From: Sapria himalayana
Taxonomy: Eukaryota > Streptophyta > Magnoliopsida > Malpighiales > Rafflesiaceae
Length of the DNA: 64,000 nt
Direction: 5' to 3'
Assembly (NCBI GenBank): GCA_029783825.1
Contig: JAREIK010002259.1
Coordinates: 37,717-101,716, forward strand
Positions within the stretch are counted from its first letter, which is position 1. Each line of letters opens with the position of its first letter. The notes under the pieces were generated by a model. That model ran no database searches. It was not told the origin of the DNA and saw only the letters and a program-made list of their open reading frames with translations. Below are positions 58,800-64,000 of the stretch, one piece after another. Position numbers and translations under genes: made by a program.

Positions 58800-61290
58800 T
58801 TTTCATTTGACCAAAAGGCCCTCAAACCGAGTAATTTGACCTCAACAGGCCTAGAAGACATAGTTTGTTAGATCTAGAAACTTGCAAAATTTTTGGCATA
58901 ACCAATGGCATGCAACGTCGCATGCTAATAGGAATCCATGAAAAGGCTAGCATGTGAATCAACCTATAACTATCCGAACATGGTCAAGCATGTCCTGCCC
59001 CGAGGGTAATTGCTTATCACCCAGGCCTCACTTTCTGGTTGTAGGCATAACCCATCCTCATCCTGGACTTATATGAAACTTATTGGAATGCATTTTCATG
59101 TACTAATCTATGTTGCATGAAACATGAAAATAGTGAAGGTAGTTGTAATTCTCTTTCAATAGAATAATAAAATGACTGATTTTGTTGCAAATACAAAGAG
59201 GATGTTAACCTGGTTGCAGTTATGTGCATAGTCCTTTATGCCCAAAGGGCCTTCATTGAAACCTATCATTCCAATCCTTTTGATTCTTCACTTAACTACT
59301 TTACTATCCAAAAAAATAGACTTGCTTATGATGTCGCCTCCCCCTTTCATTAAAGTGTGGTATGACGACGAAAAGACATGATTTCTCTTTTGAAAAGTGA
59401 TACATCTTTAAATAGAGTGCCCTTGTCAAATGTAATTTGATATATAAAGTAACTCCATAACAGTAGATGAACTTATATGTAATAAACTAGACTACCTTTT
59501 AGGAAAGGATATCTAGCAACCAAAATCATCTCATCCTTGAATAACTTAACCTAGTCTTTCCATTAATTGCATAAGTACTTGTAAATCATCAATCGAGAAC
59601 TTGTTATCGAAAGATGTACCCATCATCAATTATTTGTTTTTTCAATAATGGTGCATGAAGCATCTAAGACACTATATAAGCTACAAAAGCACAAAGGCAG
59701 AAGGTGTCCTCTAAACTAGTTTCCGAAAAGGAAAGTCTTCACTACTTAAAGGGAGGCTCTTTTTAGGTTACCTTGTTTTATAAGCTTGTATCATTAGAAA
59801 AGACTCAATTGGATCCTACTTAGTGATTGGCTCTATACAATAAGGAAGAGAGGAAATTAAATAATAAATAATAAATGGAGATAAAATATGAGAACATGAT
59901 GTTGCTTTCTTTATATTTTTCTTGCATAAGTCCCTTTTATTATCCTTTTGCATCTGCTTTGATATTCAACCAACAAAACTTTTTAACTATGTAAAGGCTT
60001 TAACTAGAATTGACTTTTTCTTTTTATCTTATTACAACTTGTTAGTCTTCTACTGCTTATCTTCTAAAACCTAGCTTGAAAATATGTGAAGAAAAAAGAA
60101 GACACCAATCCCCAACAAAGCAAGGAAAGAAACCCTGGGAGAACACCTATTATGACTAGCCTTAACTTGACATCCAACTTCATTTTGTTCTCCCAGGGAT
60201 AAGAAAGCTACTATTTTAAGGGGCACCCCCAATGAATTGATCATTGGATCAAACTCAAATGTTTGCTCTCAATTCTTCTAGTAGCCAACTTCTAGATCTA
60301 TAATATGCAAGCTAAGTTTTTCCGACTAGTTGAGCTCTCTATACTATGAGGAACCAACCCCAAGCAAGAAAGGTGAAGCAAAAGTATTGAGAGAAAGAAC
60401 AAGCTCAAGAAAAGCATACTTTCTAGTTCGAGGCAGGCTGAAGATCTTCTTTCTTTAATTTATATGTCACTAATTCTTATATATTTCTTTGCCCTCGACT
60501 TGGACTCACAAGCTTGAACAAGCTACAAAGTTAAGAGAATGACTTGTCGTAATCTCAAGGAGTGAATGCCTGGACTAGTTGGAAAGCCTTTCAAGCAAAC
60601 TCTTGATTCATATAAATTATAAACCATTGGAATCAATCTTGCATACCAATCATCCACCACTTACAGTAATGGCATTAAGACAATGTGTCTTCCTCTGGAA
60701 GAATACATATAATAGAAAAGTTAAGATAAAGCAAGTAGTGTCACTGGGACACTAGCAAGTATGTCCTTAAAAGATTGGGTCCATGAAGCTTGTTATAATT
60801 ATACTCCATGCTTCAAAATGTTTCTTGAAGATAGATCTTATACCATGGAAGCATGGTTAAGTCACATTCCATTAGTAGGATCCTTAGCCTATGGATCTTT
60901 CCTAAGAAGATGGTTTGTCGCGGACTACCCTAAGAATACAAGTAGGCATGCATAATTGAAAGTTACATTGTCTAGGTTGGCCTTTTGAAAGATTAGATTT
61001 CACCAACCCAATGTCCACTACTAGGGGATTCTTCGATTCACTCTCTGATCACATAAAGATTCTCAAACTAAAGGAAATTAGGGTTGAGAGACATCTTAGA
61101 TATCCTATGTTTTGGATCTACCTGCACAGTCTAGGCCTCAAGTAACTTTCCAAAATAAAATGGATGAAGAACTCTTTGTTGCATATCATGATGCTTCTCA
61201 GTTGGCTGGATTGATTCTTCATCAATGGAAACATGCCACTTCAAATTAGTTTAGAAGTTAGAGGCATAAAGGGAAAATGGGTGAAAGTAT

Positions 61291-61832
61291 CCCATCCCAG
61301 GTTAGTGTGCAGATAGAGGAAAAGGGTAAGCATACCAAGAAAAAAAAAATCGGACATATCATGAGTTGAGCCTAAAGCCCAAAAGAATGGGCACTCACAA
61401 AAGGTCTTGATGCATGAGAATCATGTGTCACACAAGCCTAAGACAAGAACTTATGATAGATAGTGAATCAAATGGGGGTCCTGGTTCCAACTTAGATTGT
61501 CATATGAGCATTAAGCTATTCAACTTTGAGGATTTGACATTGCATACAAAAGAGTATTAGACCCATCCTAGGTTAGTGTGCAGATAGAGGAAAAGAGGGA
61601 GCATACCAATACAAAAACAATCATGCATATCATGAGCTGAGCCTAAAGCCCAAAAGAATGGTCGGTCACATAAGGTCTTGATGCATGAGAATCATGCATC
61701 TTACAAGCCTAGGACAAGAACTTATGATAGATAGTGAATCGAATGGGAGTTCTAGTTCCAACTTAGATTGTCATATGAGCATCGAGCTATTCAACTTTGA
61801 GGATTCGACGTTACATATAAAAGAGTATAAGA
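61291..61832. repeat. 271-bp tandem duplication
   Basis: Two direct copies start at 61291 (CCCATCCCAGGTTAGTGTGC) and 61562 (CCCATCCTAGGTTAGTGTGC) and run in parallel through TGAGCCTAAAGCCCAAAAGA, CTTGATGCATGAGAATCATG and ATGATAGATAGTGAATC to GAAGATTTGACATT/GAGGATTCGACGTT-type ends. They differ at a modest number of sites. The duplication lies upstream of nad7 in the organelle-derived segment. Confidence 0.88.
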
Positions 61833-62217
61833 GGACCCTCGACCTCTTAAGAAAGGGGTTTTGAAAGTAGCATGAATTGTTGTAGTTCCTTTGATGCTAC
61901 TTAGATATTGTAAGCCATACCAAGAATAAAGGCTAACATTGAAGTCTCTCCCATTCAAGGGGATGCAACAACCTGATGTTCTTGGGTACCATGATCCTTC
62001 TCTCTAGAATAATCAAGGGAAATGCCTTCCTTCAGCTTTCAGAGATAGGGGTTGCATCAATAATTTCTCAACTACTAATAGTGCTTCGATTGCATGCAAG
62101 GAAGCATGCTAAGTAGAGCTAACATACACAGGTCGAGGAGATGCATTTATAGTACTGGGAATACTAGACAAGCTCTCAGGGAATAATCTTTTTTTATTTC
62201 TTCCTTTCATTCCCATA

Positions 62218-62425
62218 ATGACTAGGAATGGGCAATCACAAATTTCACTTTGAGTTTCAGACCTCAACATATTGCTACTCATTGTATTTCACGATTAGTA
62301 TTGGAAATGAATAGAGAAGTGGTGGAACATATGGAACCACATTTTGGATCACTCCATAGAGAGGCTAAGAAATTAATAAAGTACAAAACTTTTTTTCAAG
62401 GTTTACCTTATTTTTATCATTTAGA
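62218..62425 (+). pseudogene. nad7: nad7 exons 1 and 2, joined, in NUMT
   Basis: ATG at 62218 opens a version of mitochondrial NADH dehydrogenase subunit 7, a complex I subunit. After an early frameshift the reading FRPQHIATH, SRLVLEMNREVVEHMEPHFG, SLHRE, KKLIKYKTFFQGLPYFYHL follows the plant protein. Exon 1 ends at 62356 and exon 2 (69 bp) runs to 62425 with no intron between them, although plant nad7 normally has one at this site. Exon 2 ends exactly at its known border. Not functional in the nucleus. Confidence 0.85.
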
Positions 62426-63111
62426 GGGTGACCATGGAGTCACTAAATGAAGTCTTACTAAATATAATGAGGCATAGATGACTAAGTTACATATGGAATA
62501 TGGAGACAACAATAGCATGTTGTAGAAGGAGATAATAGGTGGAGTCAATGATACACTAAGATTAACGTATCTACAACTATATCCCCAAGTGATAGCCAAA
62601 ATGAGGAGTGAATGCAAGATGCCAATAGAATGATCAGTTGAAGAAATGATAGGGGTCACCACGTACTTCTTTGTGTGTTGGAGATATAGAGTGAGTGCAC
62701 TGAAAAACACTGGGAACTAGGATGATTTATTCTATGGGAAAGCACAACATAAATGCACACTCACATGATCTTTTCCAAAAGATAGGTGCGCTCACATATG
62801 AACCAATGAACCACATGAGCTAGTTAGATGCATGGGGAAGAGGGATCATGGTAACTTCATCTTGCCTCCTCTTCTCTGAGAACCATGTGAACAAAGAGTG
62901 GACAAAGGGAAGGAGGTCTTCATATGTAGTTGCACACTTACTTGACAAGTGCATGAGACTGGGGAATGGTTCAAGTAAACTTTCTTGGGGCTAGAAAAAT
63001 AATAGATGAAGCGTGATGGTCTGGACTTTTTTAGTGATCAGAAAGGATGGATATTCTAGGCTTCCCCTTCCTTCACATGAAAATCAAAGGTGACCTAATA
63101 GAATTGTGATG
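62426..63111 (+). pseudogene. nad7 group II intron 2 (NUMT)
   Basis: About 686 bp between the end of nad7 exon 2 and a recognisable exon 3 start. It begins GGGTGACC where a group II intron would start GTGYG. Retained phrases such as GGTCACCACGTACTTC and CATGGGGAAGAGGGATCA look like mitochondrial intron sequence. Its presence shows that the source was not a fully spliced nad7 cDNA. Confidence 0.6.
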
Positions 63112-63160
63112 TTATGTTTCCATCATTGAAGAGTAGCATGGCCCAAGCTTGTGTAGCTAA
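63112..63160 (+). pseudogene. nad7 exon 3 start, broken (NUMT)
   Basis: TTATGTTTCCATCAT and, after about 11 extra bases, ATGGCCCAAG correspond to the exon 3 beginning (YVSMMAQE). The similarity then ends, so this is probably the right border of the organelle-derived segment. Confidence 0.5.
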
Positions 63161-64000
63161 ATTTAAGAAGGGAAAGAACACACTTGCACTTCTCTCTTCA
63201 GGTGTCTGTCTCACTTGCACTTTTATATGTATATATTATTTTATTATATAAATTGTGTAGATTCTTCATTGAAATCCCTAGAATTTTTAGTTTTGTTATT
63301 TTAAAGTGCATCATACTACTAATATTTGCCTATTTTTTTTATTTTTTAGGTGGCATATGAGTTTGGGTTGAGGCCATTGAAGAAAACATAGTTTATGTCT
63401 TGAACATTTTGATAGGGTTATCATTGTTATTTATATCTAAGTTAATATAATATTTTATTAAATTCACTATGTGATATTTTTTTACTATTTGTATTTTTAA
63501 AATATATTATTAAATTAAAAAAAAGAAACTCAAATAAATAATTAACAAAAAATCTAGTATCATACAATAACACATACCACTTTGTTGTAAATTCTAATCT
63601 CGAGGCAAGTTACAATGTTGCATAGGCACACTCACACCATCGTCTATTCCATATGCACAAGTGTAAACCATAAATCAAAATAAAAAAAAATAATATATGT
63701 AAAATTTATATTACAAATGAGAGATTGGAGAGAGTTAGCATTAAGTGAGACTAAAAGAGTCAAAGAGAGGAGAAAAACTTCAGAAATAATTTATACTTTT
63801 CTTCTTCTTTATTTATATAGAAAAAAATTTCAAATTTATTAAAAAAATATTTTTTGTGAATTTTTCAAATTAAATATTTTTTTTTACAAATTAGTGATTG
63901 GTGTGACCTGTTGCTATCCTTGTCGGAGTCCGTTGCATGAAAACATAATGGGTGACAATAGAAACATGGCTGCCCAATTGCGAATGGTCACATAAGTTAA
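63161..64000. other. Right edge, no supported gene
   Basis: Returns to AT-rich nuclear sequence. A weak exon-like piece (TATTTTTTAG acceptor at about 63350, then VAYEFGLRPLKKT and a stop) is too short to call. The segment 63580-63660 is less AT-rich without a recognisable frame. Confidence 0.4.

Larger units (their letters stand above)
58800..63160 (+). other. Nuclear copy of mitochondrial DNA (NUMT)
   Basis: The segment 62218-63160 is clearly mitochondrial nad7. The 3.4 kb to its left has the same base composition (clearly less AT-rich than the retrotransposon regions), dense purine-rich mitochondrial-style spacer sequence such as AGCAAGAAAGGTGAAGC, and no transposon signatures, so I infer it is the upstream flank transferred with it. 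The left border is uncertain. Decay is mainly C-to-T and G-to-A. Confidence 0.5.

Noticed and set aside
60761..60955. 64-aa open frame starting MSLKDWVHEACYNYTPCF
   Set aside because: It reads like protein but matches no mitochondrial or nuclear gene I know and lies in probable NUMT spacer. Left unassigned.
63351..63392. Possible terminal exon VAYEFGLRPLKKT
   Set aside because: Too short, no partner exon within the window and no recognised family.
1..64000. CRISPR arrays, bacterial operons, rRNA and tRNA genes
   Set aside because: No regularly spaced repeats with unique spacers, no ribosome-binding-site-led gene chains, and no tRNA cloverleaf or rRNA core sequence was seen. The tRNA-like words found are retrotransposon primer binding sites.

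Overview
The window is plant nuclear DNA, very AT-rich by eye, and almost wholly made of transposable elements. The evidence is plant-type Ty1-copia and Ty3-gypsy polyproteins, BED/hATC transposases, a PIF/Harbinger element, a plant mitochondrial nad7 fragment, and scattered exons of a plant RopGAP with GT-AG introns. The species cannot be named from the sequence. No intact protein-coding gene was found.

Host framework: seven short plus-strand exons (931-991, 1089-1172, 7489-7602, 7719-7879, 8057-8126, 30466-30663, 51970-52113) spell, in order and mostly in compatible phase, the C-terminal coiled-coil part of a REN1-type Rho-of-plants GTPase-activating protein. In-frame stops in the last two exons and a lost splice donor after the fifth mark it as a pseudogene. 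Its introns have grown to about 6, 22 and 21 kb by element insertion, so most of the window up to 52 kb is intron of this dead gene.

Elements, left to right: a full hAT element with a decayed transposase (1523-5068, 8-bp target duplication); a 1-kb non-autonomous hAT carrying an 11-copy G-rich minisatellite (9330-10320); a second-family hAT (14049-17286); a 5' part of a copia element on the minus strand (17287-21660); an older plus-strand copia (21661 to about 27780) broken by a hAT MITE (24268-24639) and a Harbinger derivative (24679-27346); a GC-rich hAT MITE (28420-29082); a structurally complete copia element with both LTRs and a target duplication (32192-37807); two relatives of a minus-strand copia family with repeat-rich LTRs (about 38880-41740 and 45480-50830), each LTR holding another hAT insertion (40801-41436, 50185-50564); a diverged direct repeat of 1.2-1.5 kb (41768-44860); a Ty3-gypsy remnant (53100-55230); and a minus-strand copy of the second hAT family (55250-57829).

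The right arm (at least 62200-63160, probably from about 58800) is a nuclear copy of mitochondrial DNA. It has nad7 exons 1 and 2 joined without their intron, intron 2 still present, and the start of exon 3.

The most notable item is the leader of the 32192-37807 copia element. Between the primer binding site and gag it carries an antisense, intron-less-looking piece of an RPAP2/Rtr1-type RNA polymerase II CTD phosphatase gene, beside a second coding-like antisense block that I do not recognise. This looks like host gene capture by a copia retrotransposon.
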